Position numbers and translations under genes: made by a program
Part shown: piece after piece, positions 39,598-48,123 of the stretch
How positions within the stretch are numbered: position 1 is the first letter of the stretch
Layout: each line of letters begins with the position of its first letter
Assembly: GCF_029626175.1 (NCBI RefSeq)
Contig: NZ_JARUBM010000002.1
Coordinates: 7,110,501 to 7,174,500 of the forward strand
Direction: 5' to 3'
Length of the DNA: 64,000 nucleotides
Source of the DNA: Micromonospora sp. WMMD1082
GTDB lineage: Bacteria; Actinomycetota; Actinomycetes; Mycobacteriales; Micromonosporaceae
Notes under the pieces: generated by a model
What the model saw: only the letters and a program-made list of their open reading frames with translations
What the model was told of the DNA's origin: nothing
The model's database searches: none

Positions 39598-40806
39598 TCA
39601 GGGGTTGCGGGTGGTGGTGAGGGTGGCGAAGGCGATCACGTTGTCGGCGTAGCCGGTGCCACCGCCGATCCACTGGCCGCCACAGGTGATCAGCCGCAGG
39701 CCGGGTGGGCCCTCGTGACCGTAGACGCGGTCCGCCGGCAACTGATCCTTGGGAAAGTGCTCCACCGACTCCACGGTGAACACGGCCACCGAGTTGTCCT
39801 CCCGTACCACCTCGACGGTGTCACCCACCGTCAGCTTGCCCAGGTCGTAGAAGACCGATGGCCCGCTCTTCGTGTCGACGTGCCCGACGATGACCGCCGG
39901 ACCCGGCTCGCCCGGCGCGGGCCCACGGTCGTACCAGCCGGTCTCCTCGTGCCGGCTCAGCGGCGGTACGGCGATCGAGCCGTCCGGTGCGTCGCCGACC
40001 GGCTTCACCGGCGCCGACACGTCGATAGACGGGACCGACAGGCGCACCGGCTTGGCGACTGTCGGTGCGGCTGGCGCACCGGCCGATGACCGCTCGCCAC
40101 CGACGGCGGCCCACTCCAGCGGCCCGCCGACGGTGCGGCCCAACCCTGCCCCGGTGGCGAAGACGCCGGCCAGCACCAGCACGACGGCGAGCGGAAGCGA
40201 CCAGGGGCTGCGGCCCGCCCGGTCACCACGCCCGGGTACGTGAACACCACCCGCGCCCGACACGGCGGCAGAGCGCCGCGCAACCGAGCCCGACGCCGGG
40301 CCGGAGCGCCGCGCCACCGAGCCCGCCACAAAGCCGGAGCGCCGCGCGCCGGAGTCCCGCGCCGGGCCGGGATGCGGCGCCCGCCCGCTCGACCGGGGCG
40401 TCGGGTCGTCGGCACGAGGCCCGGCCGGGCGCGGCGGGCGGCCCACGGCGGGTGGAGCGAAGATCTCCGGACGGTACGCGGGGCCGGCCCGCCGATGCGC
40501 GGGGCCGTCGGGAGGCGGCACGAAGAGGTCGGGGCGGGGTCCGGGACGAGGCGGGCTACCGGCGGGACGAGCCGCCCGCGCGGAGCCGGTGGACCGCATC
40601 GTCTGCCCAGCGCCAGCCGGCCGGGCCGCCCGCCCGGAGCCGGCGGCCCGCATCGCCTGCCCAGAGTCAGTGGGCCGGATCGCCTGCCCGAAACCGGCGG
40701 GACGAGCCGCCTGCCCGGAGCCGGCCGGGCGGGCCGCTCGTCCGGAGCCGGTGAGGCCGGGTGTACCGGCGGAACCGGTGGGTCGGGGTGCACGGGCGGC
40801 GGCCAT
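39598..40806 (-). CDS. Class F sortase with long repetitive N-terminus
   Basis: 402 residues. The first about 200 are rich in Ala/Pro/Arg/Gly with loose repeats of the form ARPAGSGQA. Then one membrane helix (SLPLAVVLVLAGVFATGAGL) and the sortase barrel: RLSVPSIDVSAPVKPVGDAP, AVIVGHVDTKSGPSVFYDLG (His) and GLRLITCGG (Cys375). The arginine expected a few residues after the Cys is not evident in QWIGGGTGYADNVIAFA. Sortases anchor proteins to the wall; class F is actinobacterial. The unusual site makes catalytic competence uncertain. It lies 6 bp after a likely surface partner. Confidence 0.8.
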   Translation of the reverse strand: MAAARAPRPTGSAGTPGLTGSGRAARPAGSGQAARPAGFGQAIRPTDSGQAMRAAGSGRAARPAGAGQTMRSTGSARAARPAGSPPRPGPRPDLFVPPPDGPAHRRAGPAYRPEIFAPPAVGRPPRPAGPRADDPTPRSSGRAPHPGPARDSGARRSGFVAGSVARRSGPASGSVARRSAAVSGAGGVHVPGRGDRAGRSPWSLPLAVVLVLAGVFATGAGLGRTVGGPLEWAAVGGERSSAGAPAAPTVAKPVRLSVPSIDVSAPVKPVGDAPDGSIAVPPLSRHEETGWYDRGPAPGEPGPAVIVGHVDTKSGPSVFYDLGKLTVGDTVEVVREDNSVAVFTVESVEHFPKDQLPADRVYGHEGPPGLRLITCGGQWIGGGTGYADNVIAFATLTTTRNP

Positions 40807-40812
40807 GGCCGC

Positions 40813-41553
40813 TCACCGGCGGGTGCCGCGACGGCGCGCCGTCGTGACCCAGAGAACCATGCCGGTGACGGTCAGCGCCAGCCCGCCGGGGAGCAGCAGG
40901 TTGGCGGTGACGGCGCCGGCACCGCCGCCGAACCCGGTCGCCGGCCCACGGCTGGGCTTCATCTCGCGTACGACCTGGATCATGGTGGATGCGGACTCGC
41001 CGCCCCGGCACTCCAGCTTGACCCGGTAGTTGCCGGGGAGCACCCGCTCCTTGACCATGGCCGTCCCGGTCAGCAGTCCATGTTGCGGCTGCACGGCGAC
41101 CCGGCCGAACGCGTCCGAGACGACGATGGTGCCCACCGAGTTGTCGTGGCAGCTCGCCCGGATGCCGACCAGGTGTCCCGGCACCACGGTGCTCGGCGAC
41201 ACCTCGACGAAGACCTTCGCTCCGGGCACCGGCTGCGGCGCGGCAGCCGGCTGGCCATCGAACCCTGGCTGACCATCGGGGCCTGGCTGACCATCGGGAC
41301 CGGCCTGCCCGCCGGTGCCGGGCTGCCCGGCGCCGATCGGGACGGCAACCCCGGCGGCAGCCGGGACGGCGACCCCACCAGCAGCCCGGACAGCAACCCC
41401 ACCGGTAGCGGGGGCGGCGGCCCGAACCGGTGCGGCGGACAGCAGCGGCGCGGCCAGCACGACGGCGAGCAGGGGGGCGACGGCCGCGAGGGTACGCAGC
41501 GGCGTGGCGAACGAGGCGGCCGGCAACGCCGAACGAGTGCGGCTCACTGGCAC
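40813..41553 (-). CDS. Secreted or surface protein with Gly/Gln/Pro repeats and C-terminal anchor-like helix
   Basis: 246 residues. A signal peptide (AVAPLLAVVLAAPLLSAAPV) precedes an Ala/Gly/Val section, then GQPGPDGQPGFDGQP repeats. A central beta-rich domain (VFVEVSPSTVVPGHLVGIRA, CHDNSVGTIV, VLPGNYRVKLECRGGES) has two Cys. A C-terminal helix (LLLPGGLALTVTGMVLWV) is followed by TTARRRGTRR. There is no LPXTG-type motif. It is immediately upstream of the sortase in the same operon, so it may be a substrate or partner, but this is inference. GTG 41553 has GGGAGG upstream. Confidence 0.7.
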   Translation of the reverse strand: MPVSRTRSALPAASFATPLRTLAAVAPLLAVVLAAPLLSAAPVRAAAPATGGVAVRAAGGVAVPAAAGVAVPIGAGQPGTGGQAGPDGQPGPDGQPGFDGQPAAAPQPVPGAKVFVEVSPSTVVPGHLVGIRASCHDNSVGTIVVSDAFGRVAVQPQHGLLTGTAMVKERVLPGNYRVKLECRGGESASTMIQVVREMKPSRGPATGFGGGAGAVTANLLLPGGLALTVTGMVLWVTTARRRGTRR

Positions 41554-41689
41554 GATGCCCCCTCCCGGCGCGCCGGGGCAGTCGCCGGGCGCCGCCGGAC
41601 ACCCGGTCCTGCCTACACCGATGATGGTCTCACCACCGGTCGTACATCACATCCGGTCCGGCGCGGCACTCGCGTAGGCTCGGTTCGCT

Positions 41690-42418
41690 GTGACCTCCAC
41701 CGACCCGGTACCCGCCGTCGCCGCGCCGCACACGGCGCGGGCGATCCGTACCTACCACCCGCGTCGCGGCCGGATGAGCGGCCGGCAGATCGCGGCGCTG
41801 GAACAGCTCTGGCCGGTGTACGGCCTGCGCGTCGCCGACGCCGCCCCGGTCGATCCCGCCGGCCTGTTCGATCCCGCCGGTCTGTTCGGCCGTCGGGCCC
41901 CGCTGGTGGTCGAGATCGGATCCGGCATGGGTGACACGACCGTCGAGATGGCCGCCGCCGACCCGGATCGAGACTATCTGGCGGTCGAGGTGCACACGCC
42001 CGGAATCGCGAACCTGCTGGACCTGGTCCACCGTCGTGACCTGGGCAATGTCCGGATCGCCGAGGGCGACGCGCTGGACCTCATCGATCTGCTGGCGCCC
42101 GGTTCGTTGGACGCGGTACACATCTTCTTCCCGGACCCGTGGCCGAAGTCCCGGCACCACAAGCGGCGGCTGATCCAACCGGCCCACGTGGCGCGGCTGC
42201 GCGCCCGGCTGGCCGTCGGCGGCACGGTGCACTGCGCCACCGACTGGGCGGAGTACGCCGAGTCGATGCGGGCGACCCTGGACGCCGACCCGGGCCTGGT
42301 CAACCTCCACGACGGCTACGCGCCCCGGCCCGCCCACCGCCCGGTGACCCGGTTCGAGCGGCGGGCGCTGGCCGCCGGCCGCCCCATCGCCGACCTGGTC
42401 TACCGCCGCCGGCGGTGA
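41690..42418 (+). CDS. trmB: tRNA (guanine(46)-N7)-methyltransferase
   Basis: 242 residues. Motifs: PLVVEIGSGMGDTTVEMAAA (SAM binding), YLAVEVHTPGIANLLDLVHR, NVRIAEGDALDLIDLLAPGS, HIFFPDPWPKSRHHKRRL (the TrmB signature) and VTRFERRALAAGRPIADLVY. It methylates G46 in the variable loop of tRNA. The start is GTG 41690. The N-terminal extension (VDPAGLFDPAGLF) carries a short duplication. The gene is divergent from the sortase operon and followed by a hairpin repeat. Confidence 0.93.
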   Translation: MTSTDPVPAVAAPHTARAIRTYHPRRGRMSGRQIAALEQLWPVYGLRVADAAPVDPAGLFDPAGLFGRRAPLVVEIGSGMGDTTVEMAAADPDRDYLAVEVHTPGIANLLDLVHRRDLGNVRIAEGDALDLIDLLAPGSLDAVHIFFPDPWPKSRHHKRRLIQPAHVARLRARLAVGGTVHCATDWAEYAESMRATLDADPGLVNLHDGYAPRPAHRPVTRFERRALAAGRPIADLVYRRRR

Positions 42419-42421
42419 GAA

Positions 42422-42444
42422 GTTAGGAATGGCCCCCTCCTGAC
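42422..42444. repeat. Short hairpin after trmB, related to that after PAC2
   Basis: GTTAGGA and TCCTGAC pair (one G-T wobble) around a C-rich loop. It is related to the hairpin at 35932-35948 and sits four bases after the trmB stop, so may terminate it. Confidence 0.5.
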
Positions 42445-42508
42445 ACGCATTGGCGCCGGGCCGCCCGGTTGGCGTTGACGGGCTTGATCCAGGCACCATG
42501 GACCGGCC

Positions 42509-45013
42509 ATGACACTCACCGCCGCGCTACCGAAGACCGCCGACCCCGACACCCTCTACGACGCGTTCGCCGGCTGGGCGTCCGAGCGCGGGCTCGACCT
42601 CTACCCTCACCAGGAGGAGGCGGTCATCGAGATCGTCTCCGGGGCAAACGTGATCATGAATACGCCGACCGGCTCGGGCAAGAGCCTGGTCGCGATCGCC
42701 GCGCACTTCGCCGCCCTGGCCGACGACCGGACGACCTTCTACACCGCGCCGATCAAGGCCCTGGTGTCGGAGAAGTTCTTCGCGCTCTGCGAGGTGTTCG
42801 GCGCCGAGAACGTCGGCATGCTCACCGGCGACGCGAGCGTCAACGCCGACGCCCCGATCATCTGCTGCACGGCGGAGATCCTGGCCAACCTGGCGCTGCG
42901 CGAGGGCGCCCGGGCCGACGTCGGTCAGGTGGTCATGGACGAGTTCCACTTCTACGCCGAGCCCGACCGGGGCTGGGCCTGGCAGGTACCGCTGATCGAG
43001 CTGCCCCAGGCGCAGTTCGTGCTGATGTCGGCCACGCTGGGCGACACCACCCGGTTCGTCGGCGACCTGACCCGGCGTACCGGCCGGGCGACCGCCGTCG
43101 TCCGCTCGGCCGAGCGGCCGGTCCCGCTGCTCTTCTCGTACGCGATGACGCCGCTGCACGAGACCCTGGAAGAGCTGCTGGAGACCAAGCAGGCCCCGGT
43201 GTACGTCGTACACTTCACCCAGGCCGCCGCCCTGGAGCGCGCCCAGGCGCTGATGAGCGTCAACGTCTGCACCCGAGCCGAGAAGGACATGATCGCGCAG
43301 GCGATCGGCGGGTTCCGCTTCACCTCCGGCTTCGGCAAGACGCTGTCCCGGCTGGTCCGGCACGGCATCGGCGTGCACCACGCCGGGATGCTGCCGAAGT
43401 ACCGCCGGCTGGTGGAAACCCTCGCCCAGGCCGGGCTACTCAAGGTCATCTGCGGTACGGACACCCTCGGCGTCGGCATCAACGTGCCGATCCGCACCGT
43501 GCTCTTCACCGGCCTGTCCAAGTACGACGGGGTGCGTACCCGGCTGCTCAAGGCCCGCGAGTTCCACCAGATCGCCGGCCGGGCCGGCCGGGCCGGCTTC
43601 GACACCCTCGGTCGGGTCGTGGTGCAGGCCCCCGAGCACGTCATCGAGAACGAGAAGGCGCTCGCCAAGGCCGGTGACGATCCGAAGAAGCGGCGCAAGG
43701 TGGTCCGCCGCAAGCCGCCCGAGGGCTCGATCGGCTGGGGCCAGCCCACCTTCGACCGGCTCGTCGACGCCGAGCCGGAGCCGCTCACCTCCAGTTTCCA
43801 GGTCAGTCACTCCATGCTGCTCAACGTCATCGGCCGCCCCGGCGACGCGTTCGCCGCCATGCGGCACCTGCTCACCGACAACCACGAGGAGAGTGCCGCC
43901 CAGCGCCGGCACATCCGGCGGGCGATCGCCATCTACCGCGCGCTGCGGGCCGGTGGCGTGGTCGAGGAGTTGGCCGAGCCGGACGAGACCGGCCGGCGGG
44001 TCCGCCTCACCGTCGACCTCCAGCTCGACTTCGCGCTCAACCAGCCGCTGTCGCCCCTCGCGCTGGCCACCATCGAGCTGCTGGACAGCGCGTCCCCGTC
44101 GTACGCCCTCGACGTGCTGTCGGTGATCGAGTCGATCCTCGACGACCCGCGCCAGGTGCTCTCCGCGCAACAGTTCAAGGCCCGCGGTGAGGCGGTCGCC
44201 GCGATGAAGGCCGAGGGCATCGAGTACGAGGCCCGGCTCGAACTGCTCGACGAGGTGACCTGGCCCAAGCCCCTGGCCGAACTGCTGGAGAACGCGTACG
44301 AGATGTACCGGCGCGGGCACCCCTGGGTGGCCGACCACCAGCTCTCCCCCAAGTCCGTGGTCCGCGACATGTACGAGCGGGCAATGACCTTCACCGAGTA
44401 CGTGCAGTTCTACGGGCTGTCCCGCTCCGAGGGCCTGGTGCTGCGCTACCTCGCCGACGCGTACAAGACGCTGCGGCAGACGGTGCCCGAGGAGGCCAAG
44501 ACCGAGGAACTGGTCGACCTGATCGAGTGGCTCGGCGAGCTGGTCCGGCAGGTCGACTCCAGCTTGATCGACGAGTGGGAGCGGCTGCGCAACCCGACCG
44601 ACCTGCCGGAGGTCGCCTCCGCCCTGGCGGACCGCCCGGCGGCGGTGACCCGCAACGCGCGGGCGTTCCGGGTGCTCGTGCGCAACGCCCTGTTCCGCCG
44701 GGTGGAGCTGGCCGCGCTGCGCCGCTGGGACTTGCTCGGCGAACTGGACGCGGAATCCGGTTGGCCGGCCGACGCCTGGGCGGATGCGCTGGAGCCGTAC
44801 TTCGAGTCGTACGACCGGATCGGCACCGGCCCGGACGCCCGCGGTCCCGCGCTGCTCATGATCGAGCAGGGTCGGGAACGCTGGACGGTGCGGCAGATCC
44901 TGGACGACCCGGAGGGCGACCACGACTGGGGCATCAGCGCCGAGATCGACCTGGCCGCCTCCGACGAGGCGGGCGCCGCCGTCGTGCGGATCACCGACGT
45001 CGGCCAGCTGTGA
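42509..45013 (+). CDS. Ski2-like DEAD/DEAH-box helicase with DUF3516
   Basis: 834 residues. Helicase motifs: NVIMNTPTGSGKSLVAIAAH (Walker A), QVVMDEFHFYAEPDRGWAWQ (Walker B DEFH), VLMSATLGDTTRFVGDLTRR (SAT), GVHHAGMLPKYRRLVETLAQ, KVICGTDTLGVGINVPIRTV and FHQIAGRAGRAGFDTLGRVV (motif VI). A long C-terminal DUF3516 domain follows (about 450-834). The family is restricted largely to actinobacteria and its nucleic-acid substrate is unknown; RNA or DNA are both possible. A GNAT gene begins in its stop codon (GTGA), so they are translationally coupled. Confidence 0.92.
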   Translation: MTLTAALPKTADPDTLYDAFAGWASERGLDLYPHQEEAVIEIVSGANVIMNTPTGSGKSLVAIAAHFAALADDRTTFYTAPIKALVSEKFFALCEVFGAENVGMLTGDASVNADAPIICCTAEILANLALREGARADVGQVVMDEFHFYAEPDRGWAWQVPLIELPQAQFVLMSATLGDTTRFVGDLTRRTGRATAVVRSAERPVPLLFSYAMTPLHETLEELLETKQAPVYVVHFTQAAALERAQALMSVNVCTRAEKDMIAQAIGGFRFTSGFGKTLSRLVRHGIGVHHAGMLPKYRRLVETLAQAGLLKVICGTDTLGVGINVPIRTVLFTGLSKYDGVRTRLLKAREFHQIAGRAGRAGFDTLGRVVVQAPEHVIENEKALAKAGDDPKKRRKVVRRKPPEGSIGWGQPTFDRLVDAEPEPLTSSFQVSHSMLLNVIGRPGDAFAAMRHLLTDNHEESAAQRRHIRRAIAIYRALRAGGVVEELAEPDETGRRVRLTVDLQLDFALNQPLSPLALATIELLDSASPSYALDVLSVIESILDDPRQVLSAQQFKARGEAVAAMKAEGIEYEARLELLDEVTWPKPLAELLENAYEMYRRGHPWVADHQLSPKSVVRDMYERAMTFTEYVQFYGLSRSEGLVLRYLADAYKTLRQTVPEEAKTEELVDLIEWLGELVRQVDSSLIDEWERLRNPTDLPEVASALADRPAAVTRNARAFRVLVRNALFRRVELAALRRWDLLGELDAESGWPADAWADALEPYFESYDRIGTGPDARGPALLMIEQGRERWTVRQILDDPEGDHDWGISAEIDLAASDEAGAAVVRITDVGQL

Positions 45014-45573
45014 ACGTGATCCATCGCCATCAGGACGACACCTCTGGGCGGCGCCCGACGCCGCACGTACGCATCATGCAGCTGAACGGCCCGACGTTCC
45101 AGGCGCTCGCCAGGGGCGACCTGGCAGCGGCGAACACGACCAGCCCCGTTCCCCTCCCGGCCCACTTCGCCGGGCCGGACTGGCGCGGGGTGTGGCGGAT
45201 GCGCAGCAGGCAGGTCGAGGAGGATCCGGCCAGCGCCGCCTGGGTCACCGGCGTCATCTGGGACGACCAGCGGCACCTGGCGGTGGGCCGGGCCGGCTAC
45301 CACGGGCCGCCGGACGCGGCGGGGATGGTGGAGATCGGTTACGCCGTCGACCCGGTGCACCGGCGACGCGGCTACGCCCGTGGGGCACTGGAAGCCCTGC
45401 TGCGGCGGGCCACCGAAGAGCCGCAGGTCCGTACGATCCGGGTCAGCATCAGCCCCGACAACCTGGCCTCCTATCGACTGGCATCGCAGTACGGCTTCGT
45501 CGAGGTCGGACAGCAGTGGGACGACGAGGACGGCCTGGAGATCATCTATGAGCGCGCCGCGGGCCCGTTGTAG
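45010..45573 (+). CDS. GNAT N-acetyltransferase coupled to the DUF3516 helicase
   Basis: 187 residues. The acetyl-CoA loop is VEIGYAVDPVHRRRGYARGA, and the conserved C-terminal motif is RVSISPDNLASYRLASQYGF. The substrate is unknown. GTG 45010 overlaps the helicase TGA; GTG 45016 is an alternative. Coupling with the helicase suggests linked expression but not necessarily linked function. The last 28 bases overlap the convergent DinB gene. Confidence 0.8.
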   Translation: MNVIHRHQDDTSGRRPTPHVRIMQLNGPTFQALARGDLAAANTTSPVPLPAHFAGPDWRGVWRMRSRQVEEDPASAAWVTGVIWDDQRHLAVGRAGYHGPPDAAGMVEIGYAVDPVHRRRGYARGALEALLRRATEEPQVRTIRVSISPDNLASYRLASQYGFVEVGQQWDDEDGLEIIYERAAGPL

Positions 45574-46166
45574 GTAGCGTGATCGGGCTTGGTGGCGGCT
45601 GCCCTGGCAGCCCGTTCGATCTTCGCGCGCCGCGCTTCCCATAAGGCCGCGTCGGGCTGCGCGTCCGCGTACTCGGCCATGAACCCGGTCGAGCCGTCGA
45701 GCTGCTCGCGCAGGATATCGGCGTGCCCGGCGTGCCGGCTGGTCTCGGTGAGGACGTGGACCAGGATGTTGAACAGCTTCACGTCGGGGCGTGGCCACCA
45801 GGGCACGTGACCGGGCGAGTCGATCGCCAGGGCGGCGATCGTCGCGTCCGAGTGCTCCCACACGCGACGGTACCGGTCGATGATCTCCTCGCGGGTCTCG
45901 TGCTCGGTCGCCCACATGGCCGCGTCGCCCGCCTCGGCGTCGTCCCACCGGGGCAGGGCTTCGGGGAACGGCCGGTCGAAGACGTCGCCGAAGTATCTGG
46001 CCTCCGTCATCGACAGGTGCTTGACCAGGCCGAGAAGGTTGGTTCCGGTCAAGGTCAGCGGACGGCGGACGTCGTACTCCGAGAGCCCGTCGAGTTTCCA
46101 CAGCATCACCTCCCGGACATCTCGCAGATCGCCGTGCAGGTACTCCTTCGCGAAGTCATCGATCAT
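45546..46166 (-). CDS. DinB/DUF664 family protein
   Basis: 206 residues. Four-helix DinB-like fold: MLWKLDGLSEYDVRRPLTLT, TNLLGLVKHLSMTEARYFGD, and LFNILVHVLTETSRHAGHAD with ILREQLDG. The metal-binding His (VKHLS, and HAGHA) are present. In actinobacteria this fold includes mycothiol-dependent enzymes such as maleylpyruvate isomerase; this protein's substrate is unknown. The gene is convergent with and slightly overlaps the GNAT gene. Confidence 0.88.
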   Translation of the reverse strand: MIDDFAKEYLHGDLRDVREVMLWKLDGLSEYDVRRPLTLTGTNLLGLVKHLSMTEARYFGDVFDRPFPEALPRWDDAEAGDAAMWATEHETREEIIDRYRRVWEHSDATIAALAIDSPGHVPWWPRPDVKLFNILVHVLTETSRHAGHADILREQLDGSTGFMAEYADAQPDAALWEARRAKIERAARAAATKPDHATYNGPAARS

Positions 46167-46243
46167 GAGGAACGATCCTGCCGTAGGCCGTCAATCTCGA
46201 CTGGCGAGCATCGTGTCATCTTCCCTGGGCAATGTCAGACCCG

Positions 46244-46269
46244 TCGATTAGAATGTATGTACTAATCGA
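46244..46269. promoter_or_regulatory. Inverted repeat in the promoter of the 46.3-kb gene
   Basis: TCGATTAG and CTAATCGA form perfect 8-base arms around a 10-base AT-rich spacer, ending 24 bp before the GTG start. AT content is far above the surrounding DNA. It may be a repressor operator overlapping the -10 region; the binding protein is unknown. Confidence 0.55.
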
Positions 46270-46292
46270 GTTCCTGACCTGGGAGGATGCTC

Positions 46293-46937
46293 GTGACCGC
46301 GCCCACCTCCACCCCCCTCACGCCGTACGCCACCCTCCTCGGTTTCACCCGGTACGTCGACCGCACCGGCCCCACCAAGGCCAGCTTCGTCGGTGGCCTG
46401 CGTCGGCAGCGGGCCAGCCGCTCCGGCTTCAACCCGCACGGCCAGTTCGTCAAGGCGCTCAAGGCCGACATCGCCTTCCACACCGGCGGCACCCATCTGG
46501 CGCAGGTGATCGACGTGGTCAAGCCCCGCTGGCGCCCGCTCTACCAGACCCTCGTGCCCGGCGCGACGGCGTGGCTGCACTCGCTCGGCAAGCCGGCCGG
46601 CGTCGACCTGGCCCAGACCCGCGACGCCCTGGCCATGCTCGGCGACCTACCAATCAAGATCAACCCCCACTTCGGCATCCGGTACGCGGACGGCCGCGCC
46701 GAGGCGGTCCGACTGCACTTCGACGAGGCCCCGCCCAGCGAGGAGGCGCTGCTCGCCGCCCTGCACCTGACGGCCCGGCACATGGACGCCGTCCTGCCGC
46801 ACGCCGAGCCGGTCCTGGTCGACGTGCGCCGGGGCACCGCACACCGGATGCCCGAGGGCGCCAAGCCCGACGAGATCGAGCGCTGGCTGGCCGGCGAGGC
46901 CGCCGCCTTCCGCGCCATCTGGTCCGCCGCCGCCTGA
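46293..46937 (+). CDS. Conserved hypothetical protein
   Basis: 214 residues, soluble. Visible stretches are LLGFTRYVDRTGPTKASFVG, HTGGTHLAQVIDVVKPRWRP and LPIKINPHFGIRYADGRAEA. I do not recognise a catalytic motif; it may belong to an uncharacterised actinobacterial family. GGGAGG at 46281 lies six bases from GTG 46293, which is preferred over ATG 46287 (no spacing). A palindromic site lies upstream. It stands alone, followed by a repeat-rich gap. Confidence 0.6.
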   Translation: MTAPTSTPLTPYATLLGFTRYVDRTGPTKASFVGGLRRQRASRSGFNPHGQFVKALKADIAFHTGGTHLAQVIDVVKPRWRPLYQTLVPGATAWLHSLGKPAGVDLAQTRDALAMLGDLPIKINPHFGIRYADGRAEAVRLHFDEAPPSEEALLAALHLTARHMDAVLPHAEPVLVDVRRGTAHRMPEGAKPDEIERWLAGEAAAFRAIWSAAA

Positions 46938-46955
46938 CGCCACACCGCGCCATCC

Positions 46956-47086
46956 CGGCACCGCAGCACCGCAGCCCTCGCGGCATCGCGGCATCCCGCC
47001 TCGCGGCACCGCAGCCTCGCGGCCTCGCAGCCTCGCAGCCTCGCGGCCTCGCAGCCTCGCAGCCTCGCGGCATCGCGGCATCGCGA
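46956..47086. repeat. Short GC-rich tandem repeats (CTCGCAGC/CTCGCGGC)
   Basis: Many near-copies of CCTCGCAG and CATCGCGG run head to tail between two same-strand genes. No gene is supported here. The array looks prone to slippage. Confidence 0.75.
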
Positions 47087-47137
47087 GTTATCCACAGGGG
47101 CAGCGCCGGCAGGCCCCAGTCGTCCAGTGTGGAGGCC

Positions 47138-48031
47138 ATGCCGGTCTTTCCCAGGCGGCCCCAGCAGTTGCGGGGGCGCATCTTCCGAGGCTCCGACGTG
47201 GTCTCCCGTGGGCTGCTCACGCGCACCGAATTGCGCAGCAAAGCCTGGCGGCCGCTCTTCCGAGACGTCTACGCCGATGCACACCTCGCGATCTCACACC
47301 GGATTCGATGCCGGGCGGCAGCACGATTGTTGCTGCCACCCGGCGCGGCCATCGCCGGCCGCAGCGCCGCCGCGCTGTTCAACGCTGGGACGGTCGGCGC
47401 CGACGAGCCGATCGATGTGCTCGTGCCCACGGGCCTGCGGTTCGGGCCGGTGGCGGGCCTGGTCGTGCACACTGCCGAGGTGGGCGAGGACGAGATCACG
47501 CGGCACGCGGACGTCCCGGTCACCAGCCCTCGGCGCACCTGTTGGGATCTCGCACAGTGGTGCCCTTTGGAAGATGCGGTGGCGACGGTGGATCGGCTCG
47601 CCGCCCAAGGAACGGTGCGACTGGACGACATCGGGGAGTTGGCCCGCTCCCGGATCGGCGTCCGAGGCTGGAAGCGCCTGACGCGGGTCACCGAACTCGC
47701 CGACGCCGGGGCCGAGTCCATGCCCGAGTCACGGCTGCGGGTACGCATCGTGCTGGCCGGGCTGCCGCGACCGGTAACCCAGTTCGTAGTGGAACGCCAG
47801 GGCAGGTTCATCGCCCGGGTCGACCTGGCCTGGCCGGAGCTGCGGGTGGCCGTCGAGTACGACGGGCTCTGGCACGACGATCCTGACCAGTTCCACCGTG
47901 ACCGGCGACGCCTCAACCGGATCCTCGGCGCGGACTGGATCGTCCTTCACGTCACCGCGAAGCGCTTCCGCCACGACTTCGACAGCTTCCTCGCCGAACT
48001 CCGCCAAGCCCTGACCCGCCGCGCCCACTGA
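47138..48031 (+). CDS. AbiEi-like wHTH protein with DUF559/Vsr-like nuclease domain
   Basis: 297 residues. N-terminal part (SDVVSRGLLTRTELRSKAWR, PLFRDVYADAHLAISHRIRC, and AIAGRSAAALFNAG) resembles the AbiEi antitoxin-type winged-helix region. The C-terminus has ARVDLAWPELRVAVEYDGLW, then FHRDRRRLNRILGADWIVLH, a PD-(D/E)xK-type DUF559/Vsr-like nuclease pattern (Asp and Glu). This hybrid is frequent in actinobacteria but its role, defence or regulation, is not established. No AbiEii toxin is adjacent. ATG 47138 has GGAGG just before. Confidence 0.75.
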   Translation: MPVFPRRPQQLRGRIFRGSDVVSRGLLTRTELRSKAWRPLFRDVYADAHLAISHRIRCRAAARLLLPPGAAIAGRSAAALFNAGTVGADEPIDVLVPTGLRFGPVAGLVVHTAEVGEDEITRHADVPVTSPRRTCWDLAQWCPLEDAVATVDRLAAQGTVRLDDIGELARSRIGVRGWKRLTRVTELADAGAESMPESRLRVRIVLAGLPRPVTQFVVERQGRFIARVDLAWPELRVAVEYDGLWHDDPDQFHRDRRRLNRILGADWIVLHVTAKRFRHDFDSFLAELRQALTRRAH

Positions 48032-48090
48032 CCCCATCTTCGCCGTCCCTCGGCGCCCCCGCCGCCCACTCCTCGGCGCCCAAGATCTGA

Positions 48091-48115
48091 ACAACTTCGG
48101 GGATGTTGCTGTCTC
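48091..48115. repeat. Left arm of hairpin repeat interrupted by IS copy B
   Basis: ACAACTTCGGGGATG continuing TTGCTGTCTC, preceded by GCGCCCAAGAT as at copy A. It pairs with 49694-49718 across the IS with one wobble-compatible difference. Confidence 0.85.
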
Positions 48116-48123
48116 AAACCTGG

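Noticed and set aside
42509..48031. A complete defence island (helicase plus nuclease plus AbiEi)
   Set aside because: The DUF3516 helicase and neighbours (trmB, GNAT, DinB) look like core actinobacterial genes. Only the AbiEi/DUF559-like gene hints at defence, with no partner, so no system can be claimed.
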